Below the pieces are notes generated by a model. The model did not search any database. It saw only the letters and a list, made by a program, of their open reading frames with translations, and had not been told where the DNA came from. Shown here in pieces: positions 52,140-63,508 of a stretch of 64,000 bases of DNA. Location of the stretch: assembly GCF_963576675.1 (NCBI RefSeq), contig NC_088918.1:46905501-46969500 (forward strand). Reading direction: 5' to 3'. Within the stretch, counting starts at the first letter, position 1, and each line of letters starts with the position of its first letter. Both the position numbers and the translations under genes were made by a program. This DNA comes from Euphorbia lathyris (taxonomy: Eukaryota > Streptophyta > Magnoliopsida > Malpighiales > Euphorbiaceae).

Positions 52140-53934
52140 ATGGCTGAGAACAGCACTCGTTTCCTTCCAAGGAACCAAACAACACCGATACTCCCTGAAG
52201 GATTATCAATTAGTCGGCCTCCCGTATTCTTTGGATCTAATTATACGTTCTGGAAGAATAGGATGAAGAACTTTATTCAAGCCACAAACATGAGTGCATG
52301 GCTTGCAATAGTTCAAGGCCCATATGTGCCTTATAAAACTGTTGACAATGAGAAAATTGTCAAGAGTGAAACTTGAGTGGTCAGAAGATGACCTTAAGAA
52401 ACTACAAAATAATGCTTCGGCTATCAATATGCTTCACTGTGTGCTAGACGCTGCAGAATACAATAAGATTTCAGGTTGCGAGTCAGCACAGGAGATTTGG
52501 AAAAAGCTTGAAGTAACCTATGAAGGTACAAGGAAGGTCAAGGAATCAAAGGTGAACCAACATATGAGATTATACGAGCTGTTCGAGATGAACGACAATG
52601 AGGACATCTCTGGAATGAACGCTAGATTCACCAACATCATAAATGAGCTAAAGAGACTCGGTAAGAACTTTACTGAAGAAGAGCAGGTGAAGAAAATATT
52701 GAGAAGCTTACCCAAGAGCTGGCAAGCTAAGAAAACTGTCGTGGAGGAAGCTCAAGACTTGACCACATATAAATACGACGAGCTAATCAGATCTCTGCTG
52801 ACTCATGAGATCTCTATGAAAAATTTCGAAGCAAAAGAAAAGTCAGAAGACAAGAAACAAAAATCACTTGTCATGAAAGCTGACTCAACCGAAGCCGACT
52901 CATCGGATGATGAGGAAATGGCCATGTTCACGAGGAAGATGAAGAAGCTGTTCAGAAAAAATGAAAAGAACAGCAAGAGGCCATTCAAAAGAGGCGATAG
53001 GTACAAAGCTGAGTCCAATGACAAATACAAGAAGGACAGCTCCAAGCTTGTCACGTGCTTTGAGTGCCATCAAACTGGGCACATTAAGTCAAGCTGCCCT
53101 AATCTGAAGAAAGAAAAGAAGGGAAGAAAAAAGGCAATGGTGGCCACATGGAGTGACAACGATGAGTCAACATCATCTGAAGCTGATGCCACCGAGTCAG
53201 CAAACATATGCTTCATGGCCGATGACGTTGCTGACCACACTCGATCTGAGCAAGCTGACCTCTCTGAAGAATCTGAACAGGAGGAGTACTCAAATGAGGT
53301 AACATCCTTACACTTGCTTAGAAATGAAATGATTAACGCCCTGAGTGATTTATATACACTGACTAAAAAGTGTAACAAGAAAATAAAGGCACTCGACAGG
53401 CGGTGTGACGAGATTGAAGAGGTCAAACTTAGTGATCTTCGATATCTTCTCCAAAACAACTCAACCTTGCATAGCAACATGGAAATTATGCACAAGTTTG
53501 TCTTGGAAGTCCAATTAGATTCAAGGAAACTGAAAAAGGATGTCACAAACCTACAAAACCAAATAAAAGGTTCAAATAAATCCCATGCTGAGTACTCAGG
53601 TACTGGTAAGCGTAAACAGTTCACTCAGTGTGACTGTTGTGGAAAAAGGGGACACACAACAGATGTGTGTTGGTACAACAAGCGGATTGTCCAATGTGAC
53701 TTCTGCGGAAAGAAAGGGCATACCACTAAGGTATGTTGGCATGCTCAGCACAATGGTGCTGGCCAAAAACAAAGTCACCCTAAAAGGGTAACTCATTATG
53801 ACTTCTATGGTAAACTAGGCCACACTATAAAAGTATGCCGTCACAAATTAAAACATGACTTTGCACCTGTCTATGCTAACCCACGAGGAAAAAGAATTGG
53901 GTACCTAAAGATGAATGATTTAAAATGCAGGTGA
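52140..53934 (+). pseudogene. SIRE-B gag with several zinc knuckles
   Basis: MAENST starts the N-terminal gag. One frameshift near 52370 moves it into a frame that stays open for over 500 codons to 53934. Zinc knuckles: CFECHQTGHIKSSC (about 53056-53096), CDCCGKRGHTTDVC (about 53629-53670), CDFCGKKGHTTKVC (about 53698-53739) and a degenerate fourth, YDFYGKLGHTIKVC (about 53797-53838). The last three are tandem repeats of about 28 residues. Between knuckle 1 and the tandem set lies a predicted coiled coil (LRNEMINALSDLYTLTKKCN). This is the best gag copy in the window, but the frameshift still blocks full translation. Confidence 0.9.
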
Positions 53935-56900
53935 GCCTAAGATGCGTGGAAAAATCGAAACTATGGTATATTGATAGCGCATGCTCGAGGCACATTACTG
54001 GTGATGAAACTCAGTTCATCACACTTGAGCTTAAACGAGGCGGAAATGTAAGCTTTGGAGACAATAAGAAGGGTAAGATAGTAGGATCAGGTACTATCGG
54101 AGGTAACCCCACCATTGAGTCAGTCTCCTTAGTTAAGGGTCTCAAATATAACCTATTGAGTGTAGCTCAGCTTTGTGATAGCGGTAGAAAGGTTATATTT
54201 GATGCTACTCAGTGTCGGATACTCGAGGGAAAAACCTGCCCCTCGTGTTGACAATGTATATATGTTGAGTTTAGAAAAACAATTTTCAAAAAATATATGC
54301 TTAGTATCTAAAGAGGATAACTCCTGGCTATGGCATAGGAGACTTGGTCATGTAAGCATGGACCTCCTTGCCAAATTAGCTAGAAAGAAATTAGTTGAGG
54401 GATTGCCCAAATTGAAATTTGAAAAAGATCAATTATGTAATGCTTGTCAGCAAGGTAAACAAACGAAAAAGTCTTTTCAAAGTAAAAACATTGTCTCAAC
54501 CAAGAGACCATTGTAATTACTACATTTGGACCTTTTCGGACCTGTCCAGCCACTCAGCTTGGGCGGTAAGAAATTCTCCTTAGTCATTGTAGACGATTTC
54601 TCTCGGTATACTTCGATCATCTTGCTGAGTAGCAAGGATGAAACTTTTGAGATGTTCACAACATTGATTAAGAAGCTTGAAAATGACAAAGACCTAAGAG
54701 TAGCTCATATTAGAAGTGACAATGGGGGAGAGTTCAAAAACCAACAGTTTGATGAATTCTGCGAAGTCAGTGGCATTGACCATAACTTTTCTGCTACTAG
54801 GACACCTCAACAAAATGGGGTTGTTGAAAGGAAGAACAGAACAATAGTTGAAATTTCTAGGACAATGCTGAGCGAAAATAGGCTTCCAAAGTATTTCTGG
54901 GGTGAAGCTGTCCACACAGCATGCTACATACTGAATAGGGCTTTAGTTAGACCTATACTCAAGAAAACTCCTTATGAACTTTGGAAAGGACGAAAGCCCA
55001 ACATTGGCTACTTTCGTGCCTTTGGGTGTAAATGTTTTATACTCAATACAAAAGATAACCTGGCTAAATTTGATGCTAAAGCTGACGAAGCGATCTTTTT
55101 AGGGTACTCAACTAACAGTAAAGCATATAGGGTGTATAATAAACGAACTCAAGTTGTAGAAGAGTCTGTCCATATCGAGTTCGATGAAACTGACCCTGCA
55201 GGAAAGACAATTCAGTCCGCCGAAGATGACCCAAGCTCAGTTTCCGCTGACCAAATTGGAGCCGCTGAGTCATCCGTACAAGGGCTGACCAAAGGTAAAA
55301 ACGAAACCGAAATTACCTTTGCTGACCAATCTACTCCTGCAGATATTGTAGAAACACCTATTCCAGACAACTCAACATTACCTAAAGAAATAAAAATTCC
55401 AAGAGGACATTCGAAGAAGTCCATTCTTGATGCTGCTGACAACAAACTGATGACAAGAGATCAGCTTAGAAAGTATCTCGGCAATGTTGCATTCGTCTCA
55501 GTACATGAGCCAAAGAACTTCTCAGAAGCTGAGCACGATGAACATTGGATCAATGCTATGCAAGAGGAGCTTGATCAATTCAAAAGAAATGAGGTATGAG
55601 ATTTAGTACCAAAACCTAGGAATCAAAAGACCATAGGAACTAAGTGGGTCTTTAGAAATAAACTAGATGAGCAAGGCAATGTGGTCAGAAACAAAGCCCG
55701 ACTTGTAGCCTAAGGCTATAGTCAGCAATAAGGCATTGACTACGGTGAAACCTTTGCTCCCGTTGCTAGGCTAGAGGATATACGAACATTGTGTGCATAT
55801 GCCAGCTATATGAACTTCAAACTATATCAAATGGATGTCAAAAGTGCTTTTCTTAATGGATTTATAAACGAAGAGGTTTATGTTAGTCAGCCTCCAGGGT
55901 TTGAAGATCCAAAACTTCCAAACCACGTGTATAAACTCAAGAAGGCTCTATACAGCCTTAAACAAGCACCACGTGCTTGGTACGAGAGGTTGACCAACTT
56001 CCTGCTGACCAGGAACTATGTCAGAGGCAAAGCTGACACAACCTTATTCATTAAGAAAAAGGGTAAAAACACCCTGTTGGCACAAATTTACGTAGATGAC
56101 ATAATCTTTGGTGCTACTGATGAATCTATGTGCAAAGAATTTAGTAAACAGATGCAAACTGAGTTCGAGATGTCTATGATGGGCGAACTCAACTTCTTCC
56201 TTGGTTTACAAATCAAGCAAGGGAAGAACATCATCTTCATTAGTCAGTCTAAGTACGCCAAAGAAATGTTAAAGAAATTCGATATGGAAGAATGCAAGCC
56301 CAAATCAACCCCAATGGGTACTGACACGGTCCTTTGTTTTGACGAGAAAGGTAAGTCAGTAGACAATAAGTTATATCAAGGTATAATAGGCTCTCTACTT
56401 TATTTTACTGCTAGTAGACCTGACATTTAGTACTCAGTATGTTATTGCGCAAGATATCAAGCTGACCCCAGAGAATCTCATCTTATAGCTGTAAAAAGAA
56501 TTTTCAGATATTTGTAGAGCTCAGTTATAATGCAGGTTTATGGTATCCAAATACAAATGACTTCACACTCATTGGATACACTGACGCTGACTATGGACGA
56601 GATAAGCTAGAACGTAAGAGCACTTCAGGAGGATGTCACTTCCTAGGAAGCTGTCTAGTATCTTGGTTCAGTAAGAAGCAATCGTCAGTGGCCCTGTCTA
56701 CAACTGAAGCTGAATACATTGCTGCTGGAAGCTGTGTGGCCCAGGTCCTATGGATTAAGCAACAGCTAGAGGATTATGGAGTCAAAACGGAAACAATAGA
56801 GGTCAAATGTGACAACAAGAGTGCCATTGACCTATCTAAAAATCCAATCCAACACAGCAGGATAAAGCATGTCAGCATAAGGCATCACTTCATCAGAGAT

Positions 56901-57038
56901 CACGTACTCAAGGGTGAGATCAAGCTGACTTATGTTCCAACAGATGAACAACTTGCGGATATCTTTACGAAGCCTCTGGCTCGTGAACAATTCAATATAC
57001 TAAGGGAAGCTATCGGTATGTCTAATCCTCTTCAATGA
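53925..57038 (+). pseudogene. SIRE-B pol: protease, integrase, reverse transcriptase, RNase H
   Basis: The protease region has WYIDSACSRHITGD (about 53962). Integrase follows with [30 protein letters not shown] and NGVVERKN, then reverse transcriptase with IYVDD (about 56088-56102) and RNase H with TDADYGRDK (about 56581), ALSTTEAEYIAAGS, DNKSAIDLSKNP and IRHHFIRDH, ending at 57038. A short deletion near 54235 removes part of the protease/integrase junction. Stops are at about 54514, 55597, 55711, 55729, 56428 and 56514. Several fit C-to-T or G-to-A changes relative to SIRE-A. Domain order is identical to SIRE-A. Confidence 0.92.
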
Positions 57039-57569
57039 AATTATGTGTTTAAATTGAATGATGAGTGATTACCATGCTGAGTAATTCGTGCTAAATTAGT
57101 AGCCATTTCATGCTAAGTAACTTACTCAAACTGAGCTAATACGCATATCATAAAATCACTTTATGCTGACTAAACTTACATACTGAGTGATTATCTTAAG
57201 CTGAGTTACTAAGCACACGAATAAGTCTCTACATAAAACTGTCTACTCAGAATTTCAAACGTTTAAAATTCCTAACGCTGAGTAAAGATCCGTTGTTCAA
57301 TTAATGCTAGCACGCGAATTAAATAGCCATCTAGGATGACGTAAACGCAATAATTAAAAAACACATGCGCCGATTGTGTCATAAATGCCAGAATCATTGT
57401 CGGTTGATTATCTCGAGGTCAAACCGCCATTTCAATGATCCAGATCAACTCGATACCTCTATCAATAGTGGATGAATTCCCACTTCTACCTCTTTACACT
57501 TGAAATTTCTGGCAATCAATCTCTCTCTCTATCTAAAATTCCCAAACCTCTCAAAAATCTCTAAGAATC
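57039..57569 (+). promoter_or_regulatory. Spacer before the SIRE-B env-like frame
   Basis: This is the counterpart of 10588-10982. TGACGTAA is retained at about 57337-57344, but the facing CGTCA is changed to CGCAA. The TATA is degraded to CTATCAATAG (about 57459-57468). A hairpin remains in the same place but with other arms (AGTGG/CCACT, 57467-57484). CT-rich leader sequence precedes the ATG at 57570. The left half has several CTGAGT words. Confidence 0.45.
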
Positions 57570-59230
57570 ATGTCTAACAATTCACAAAATCTCTCCGATG
57601 CCGGTTACGATGACAACCGCTCCGATGAAAACCCTAAATCTCCTGCTCAGCAGGAATATAGCGAGACTCCCACCAAGTCTCAAGAACCCGGTCAGCATGA
57701 CCAAACTCCTAGCAAGAGCCCCCACGCTGATCTTGTAGCTTCGTCGAAAAAGAAACAAGAAAAGGATAAGGGGAAAAAACCGATGGAAAGAACTTACTCA
57801 CTGGTATACAACAGTGTCAGAGGATACAAGGTTGACCATTCACGCTGGTTCTTTGATGGGTTCGTAAAAGCTGAACAACCCTTCTGCGAATGGATCTCTA
57901 AAAATGGCTGGACCGCTATTTTCCAATCCGTGAAGCTACCTACCCAGAACTAGTAAAGGAATTCTACACAAATTTGAGGGCCGCTGATGATGACAGGGAT
58001 TACATGGTCACCAAGGTCAAAGGGAAATAAATCTTTGTCAATCCTCCATATCTTGCTACCCTGCTCAAGTTGACCAACAAAGGAGCCAAACTCAGAACCA
58101 CCAACGACCACACCAAAATCGAATATCCCACTGAGTTTTGCAAACCTGCCGGTCATGTAGGGGAAATCGCTAGCACTTCCATGGGTCAAAATCAGAAGAT
58201 GGCCCATTACATCCTGACTAACTTCCTCTTCCCAAAAGTCAACTCCACATCCTCAGCATCAAATTTTGAGCAATGCTTTATCTGGCATATGCTGACCTAC
58301 AAACCACTCAACATGCCGGTCTTTCTCATTGGTGCTTTCCAACGAAGCACTGGCACTCTTAGGTTAGGCTCACTGATCATGAAAATTCTAAAAGACTACC
58401 AAGTGAGTCTGGTAGAGGAAATCAACGTCTGGGGAACGGAGATTTCAGCTGGCATACTGTTCGGTTGGCCTACGACCAACCCATCGTGCCCAAGAAAGGA
58501 AAGGGGGCCACGGTTATGGAAACTCGAGGCATGCTGACCAGAGAAGGGAAGAAAGTAAAGCAAGCTCGCACTGACAAAAAGAGGAAAGCTATCCAAACCT
58601 CTTCCAAAGACGTTGATGATGTCCCGAAAAAGATTCGGATTGTGTCCAAAGGAAAGAAAACAGAAGCTGAGCAAGGTCAGGATGGACCCAAGTCAGCAGA
58701 AAACCTCAAAAGGCAAGTTGAGCCCGAGGAAGAAAAAGAGGACACTCCCGAGCAGCCTTTGAGAAAGAAGAAGAAGATCTCCTCCGGGTTGAACCCTATT
58801 GATGCACCCCCGCTTGACGTCGTCATCTCTGAAGACTCACACTTTGTGAGAAGTCAAGGCATTGATCTCGAAAAAAACCCCCACTGACCAAGATGAAGAA
58901 GGGTTAGGTAATCTCAGAGGTCAGTTTGATGTTGAGGAGACAATAGTTGCTGAGCCTGTACAGACAGTTAACGCTGAGCCGGTTGAAGAACAAACTGAGC
59001 CAACAGTGAACGCCCATGCTGACCTAGGGCTAAATTCATCCTCTGAGTCTCTTGACTCTATTCCTGCTGATCCCTCTCCTCCAAAGGCTAAGAAATTCAA
59101 ACGGCTCAAGAAAAAGGCTCATAAATCTCCAGTTATTGACCTTCTAGATGATTCTCCTCTACGAGATCCCATCTCTGACCTTACTACTGACGAGGCCTCA
59201 GCGGCATTCGGTTCCGCTGAGGCCGACTAA
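57570..59230 (+). pseudogene. SIRE-B env-like frame, broken and 3'-truncated
   Basis: The start MSNNSQN leads to an acidic, Ser/Lys-rich N-terminus, then a conserved block with SRWFFDGFVKAEQPFCEWI, EFCKPAGHVGE, HYILTNFLFPK, CFIWHML and MPVFLIGAFQRS, as in SIRE-A. A Lys/Glu-rich region with runs such as KKKKKI follows, resembling a nuclear-localisation signal, and then PVIDLLDDSPLRDP. Frame changes occur near 57940, 58030 (stop), 58470 and 58870. No membrane helix is evident, so a true envelope role is not supported by what is visible. The frame stops at the Athila-3 junction. Confidence 0.75.
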
Positions 59231-59384
59231 GGGATAAGTGTACCCCGTCGTTATCAAGTAATAAATCTGGAAAGTCCAGGTATCGAATCCACAGGATTTA
59301 TTTACTACAAGTATCGAGCTACTTGGTCTCAGGTGTTATCTAGGCTTTGTGGGTTTTGAGTTGGTTTTGTTTAAGTTAATCTAC

Positions 59385-59510
59385 TCCTAGTTGAATTATG
59401 CTACTCCTAGCTAAATTATCTAATTCTAATTACATTATTCTACTCCTAATTAAGTTATTCTACTCCTAATTAAGTTAAACTACTCCTAATTAAGTTAAAC
59501 TACTCCTAGG
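59385..59510. repeat. Short tandem repeat CTACTCCTAATTAAGTTA
   Basis: Six or seven degenerate units of about 20 bp lie in the Athila-3 LTR, the last four being nearly identical. Confidence 0.9.
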
Positions 59511-60269
59511 TGATCTTTCACTAATGCAATTACCCGAAGGGACATGGTATGAACGATAATAATGAAGATAGATTATTAGGTCAACAGATTAAAAACCTAA
59601 TCTAAGTCACTTGTATTCAAGGCGATTAACCCTACTTACCCTCCTGAAGTCTCTAGTGCGTGATTCCTTTGTAAGGCCGAAACTAGGTCTAAGGCTTAGC
59701 AATTTGGGCTTAATCAACTAAGAGGACGTCAATCTCCTAGGCTCTGACTAGGTCAGATTCAGCTCACAATATGTGCCTACTAGATTTTGGGGCTTTTGAA
59801 TGAGTTAAACCAATTGAATAAAGTGTAAGACAAAGATTAAACAAATAATCATAGAACAAAATAAGAGCTAAGATATTATTAAAGGCGAAGAATATTGTCA
59901 CGAGATACAATTAGCCTGGATTCATAGACTGTATCAAAGAGTACAAACAAGGAAAGATAAAAGGAGATACGAAAATCCCTTTCAGGGAACCTGTCTACTA
60001 TGCAGCCGGCTTCCTAGGTCTTAAGGACGGACCTTGAATATTCCTCGGTGAGCGGAGCTTCGAAGGTGCTTCAATGGAGGTTGAAGGAGATGGAGGAGGT
60101 GGAGAGGAATCTTCAAGGGTGAAGGCTAAAGTAATTTACAATAATGAAAGATATCTAATTTACAATTGGAAAATCTTATTTATAGACGCGGTTCGGGCCC
60201 TCTTTCTGACCTAAGTCGTGTCCTTTTGCAGGTGGGAAGTCGTTGGAGTCAACGTGTCTTCGTGGGGCC

Positions 60270-60296
60270 GGGAATCAGTCTTTTTGACTGATTCCC
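60270..60296. repeat. Perfect hairpin in the Athila-3 LTR
   Basis: An 11-bp perfect stem (GGGAATCAGTC with GACTGATTCCC) closes a TTTTT loop. It lies about 85 bp upstream of the minus-strand TATA box, in a GC-rich stretch. Confidence 0.95.
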
Positions 60297-60748
60297 GCAG
60301 GTCAGCTCGCCACGAGCTGGCATGCAAAGGCCAGTTCGTCGAGCGGCAATGCCCGGAACGCCCGTGCGCATTTGTCGAATTTCCCCTAAACGCGTTTTTC
60401 ATCCGAATTCATTCCTGCATATGTACGAAACTCCAAACAACATTAGTCCAAGGGCTAAATTGACCCGCCGATCGCTCATTTTAAGTAAAAACTCCATTTG
60501 GTGCGACTTTTGGCGGATCAATTAGCTATAAAAGATAATGGAAATCTGACGTACATGTTATTTTGGCCATATTTGCCTGAAATTACCAGAAAACGAGCCT
60601 AAACAACCAAAAGTTAATAAAACATTTCCAATTTCTAACTAACTCACACAAAGGCATATAAATGCGAGAATTGCTCGCTTATTCACGAAATAACGCTAAA
60701 AACCGTCCTAAAACCGGACCCAAAGATAGGGGTTTTTGACCCCTATCA

Positions 60749-62278
60749 AACCTCCTCGTACTTAAAATTTACTTGTCCCTAAGTAAACTAAAAAACTAAA
60801 CCCGCAATCACAAGCAAGCTAGAAAACCTCCTGGTTTGACTAGGTGCTTGACACAATTTCGAGCATCTGTAATTACATGCATTCGGAAATACAAAGTAGA
60901 GGCACGATATCCAAAAGCCGCATTTCAATTATCACAGGTCATATGTTTAAGAAAAAGGACACATGTTCAATTAAACGAGCTTAAGGGGATAGCTAAGTAA
61001 AACACCTCACCATAGGTAGTTCACTCGATTCACACAATTTTGGTGGCTAAAGTGTTTACTCTCGGCTTATGTTCTTGCTTAGGATTACGTTGATTTTGCA
61101 CATTCATCTGAATTCCTCTACTATGCTATATGACTCTGATGATATCAAAAACAGCCTCGAATTGGGGTTGTAATGTGGTTAGAGGGTTAAAGGTACAACA
61201 AGGGTTAGGAGTTCTAGCGCTAGAAAAACAAAGTTTAAAATGACTTTAGCAAATTGGGAAGTGATTGAGCTTTTTATTCACATATATTTTTCTGAGACGT
61301 TCTAGTTTTAAGACTTGGGAGATATGGTTCTCCTTCTTTTGTTCGTCTCTTTTCTTTTCTGTTTTTCCTTTTTCTCTTTTTTTTCTTTTTTGGATAGTAA
61401 CGCTCAGTCACTTCTTAGCCTTTTGGCTTGCTACTATGATGCCATAAACAAAGATAAAGCGCTAGAAGAAAATCAAAGGCTCAATGTGAGTTTTGCAAAA
61501 ACTCGGGTTAAGTAACAAACCAAGTGATGGTTTGCAAAAATTGGGTTAGAACGAAAGAAAAATCTACAAACTACAAAAATACAGGCTCAAAGGGGCTTCC
61601 TAGAGTAGATGAAAAAGAGAAAATAAGGTAAAGAAAAAGGTTAATTCTAATGAGGCTGATTCATCGTTTAACATCTCAAATCATCGCATGTAGGTTCAAC
61701 TCAGTATTAGGTGCAAAATCTATAATCTTTCCACAAGTCAAAGCATTCACACAAAAATGTCAAGAAAAAGAGCTTTTTGATGTTCGCTCTTAGGCTCAAA
61801 TTCAACTCACAATTCTTTGGGTTTCAATTTTGTGCTTACTAGTTCTCCCCAAACTCAAGTTTAATATCACATGCCTTCAATTCTTAAGTTATCTACCTAA
61901 GTAATGATTTTAGCATTTCTTCAAAAGTAGGGTCTAAGTGCAAACTTTAGCTCATGCTTTTACAGATACAAGGATTGTGTCCTACACCTAAACTAGTTGT
62001 CATGCAATTTTAGATTCGGTTCTCAGTCCTTAAGGAAAAATAACAAAGTTTAGATTCGAAGGAGGTTCACGGTTTTAGGTCCTAAACACGCAAAAACATA
62101 AATAAAACCCGAAAATGCTAAACTAAACTAGACACGGCGCAACAAAAATATAAAAATTATACAAATTTTTGTAAGTTTGTCTACCCCTCCTCCTCATACT
62201 TAACTCATGCAATAAGTTCCAACATTTCATATAAAACACTAAAACGCATGTGAAAGAAGTTAGGGTGGAGAAGACAAC
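60749..62278 (-). other. 3' untranslated stretch of Athila-3 with polypurine tract
   Basis: On minus, AAGTACGAGGAGGTT ends at 60749, next to the LTR, and is the polypurine tract. The 1.5 kb between it and the ORF stop has no supported coding frame. It has a T/C-rich run at about 61330-61395 and is otherwise AT-rich. Athila elements often carry such a long non-coding stretch before the 3' LTR. Confidence 0.65.
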
Positions 62279-63508
62279 TTACTGATCGGTCGGGGGGTAT
62301 GTCCATGGCATGTTGTAGCGCTCACAGTAGTCTTTCGCTATATACTCAAGGCCTGTAAGTCTCTGATCCATGTTCTGTTCAAAATTGGTAAATCGTTGGT
62401 CCATTTGTTGAACAGTGTTAAAGGTTTGGAGGTTAAGGTCCCTCATCTCTGCCATCATTGTGTTTACTGCTTGGAATTGGGCCTGCATCCCCGGCTCTTG
62501 ATACTCCGTGTGGTCCTCTGCTGCTGTAGCTGCAGCTTCGTCCTCCTCAGATTCTTCTTGCTCTTCCTCCCTCTGTTGTGGTGGCTTCCACGCTCGTTTC
62601 CGCACCCTTCCGCTTGAGCTTGCTCCTCCAGATGGGTCCCTATTTAAAACTGCACGAAAAGTAGATCTTCCCAAAAATTTGGAGTTAAGCAATTGAGGGT
62701 GGAAACCCTCTTCCTCGATGTCCAAATCTTTGAATGGGTCATCAAGGAAGTGGGTTACCAAGTATCCAAGCCCAAGTGAGCCACGTTTTCTACTCGTTTG
62801 GCTCTGAAAACCTTCAAAGATAGCTTTCACATTATCAATGGGTTTATGGTTGGCCACACACCACAATATAAGCAATTCTGTGCTCAAGACCTTGTTGCTC
62901 TCATTTTTGCCTAGCAAGTTGTGTGCTACAAACTTGTGTACAAGATTCAACATTGGGTCTAGGAGAGAGACCAGACTAGCAGTGCGGGAGTCATAATCTG
63001 ATGACCCCGTTAATTGGTACCAGGCTTTGCTCATTGTCATGGGTTCCTCAAAACCCGACACTGCTTCAGGGGAGTTATAGATTCCCATACAAGCTGCTAT
63101 CACAGTCTCACTGAGACGAAAAGGTTTACCGTTCAATCTGAAGGAATATTTATTAGTTCCTATAGGCAGTTCCTTTTTCAAGGTGGTCAGAAATTCCACG
63201 GTGTAGTTATCATATGCTAGAGTCTTTTTTGTGGCTAGGTGATACCAGCCTTGGAATTTTAGGATTTCCTTGAAATCCTTTTCCAACCCTAGAGACGCTA
63301 GGTATTTCTGATCAATAATAACTCGGGTAGCATGGTCTTGCCTAGAAAACCGATCGTATAATAACGCCTCACGCTCATTAACTAATCCAAAAGGAGGATT
63401 ATACTTAGCTTGTAAGGCTTCGCTGAATTCAATATCGGAGTCGGCATCATTGTCAACCACGACCTTAGCTTTACCTTTCCTGCCCATAGCACCTGAGAGG
63501 TAGACCAA
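62279..63508 (-). CDS. Athila ORF-1 type protein (env-position ORF), intact
   Basis: This is an unbroken 410-codon frame on the minus strand. The first ATG is at 63508, but the ATG eight codons in (63487, MGRKGKAK) looks more natural. The N-terminus is basic and acidic. The central part (residues about 45-290) matches the Arabidopsis Athila ORF-1 pattern (KYNPPFGLVNEREALLYDRF, KFQGWYHLA, NGKPFRLSE, LLILWCVANHKP, LGLGYLVTHFL). An acidic Glu/Ala-rich linker (residues about 315-345) and a C-terminal coiled-coil-like part with repeated MDQRxTxxE follow. No signal peptide or membrane helix is visible. It lies where an env-like gene sits, upstream of the 3' LTR. Its function is unknown. It is the longest intact element gene here. 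Confidence 0.85.
   Translation of the reverse strand: MVYLSGAMGRKGKAKVVVDNDADSDIEFSEALQAKYNPPFGLVNEREALLYDRFSRQDHATRVIIDQKYLASLGLEKDFKEILKFQGWYHLATKKTLAYDNYTVEFLTTLKKELPIGTNKYSFRLNGKPFRLSETVIAACMGIYNSPEAVSGFEEPMTMSKAWYQLTGSSDYDSRTASLVSLLDPMLNLVHKFVAHNLLGKNESNKVLSTELLILWCVANHKPIDNVKAIFEGFQSQTSRKRGSLGLGYLVTHFLDDPFKDLDIEEEGFHPQLLNSKFLGRSTFRAVLNRDPSGGASSSGRVRKRAWKPPQQREEEQEESEEDEAAATAAEDHTEYQEPGMQAQFQAVNTMMAEMRDLNLQTFNTVQQMDQRFTNFEQNMDQRLTGLEYIAKDYCERYNMPWTYPPTDQ

Larger units (their letters stand above)
50587..59230 (+). mobile_element. SIRE-B: second Sirevirus-like copia element, 3' end lost
   Basis: It has the same layout and high similarity to SIRE-A throughout, including the env-like frame. 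The 3' LTR is missing because Athila-3 starts near 59231. It lies in the same orientation as SIRE-A, 46 kb away. Its gag is better preserved and its pol carries more point stops. Confidence 0.9.
59231..60748 (-). repeat. 3' LTR of Athila-3 (about 1518 bp)
   Basis: On the minus strand it starts TGATAGGGGTC. The far end near 59231 reads GGGATAAGTG on plus where TGATA would be expected, so the terminus is mutated or a few bases off. It contains a perfect hairpin (60270-60296), a TATA box on minus (TCTATAAATAAG, about 60177-60188), and a tandem run of CTACTCCTAA(T/G)TAAGTTA-like units at about 59385-59510. Confidence 0.82.

Noticed and set aside
53070..53624. 184-codon minus-strand frame in SIRE-B
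   Set aside because: It is antisense to the zinc-knuckle gag, and its Ser/Phe-rich translation is the shadow of Lys/Glu-rich gag codons.
4320..59230. SIRE-A and SIRE-B as halves of one element or a segmental duplication
   Set aside because: Each has its own 5' LTR, PBS, gag, pol and env-like frame, and their flanking elements differ, so they are separate insertions.
60218..60525. Short plus-strand frames in the Athila-3 LTR
   Set aside because: They are GC-richer LTR sequence without motif, overlapping the hairpin, and in the wrong orientation relative to the element.
47856..60748. Athila-2 and Athila-3 LTRs as a pair from one element
   Set aside because: They are in opposite orientation, their ends and interiors do not align, and each has its own adjacent PBS or polypurine tract.
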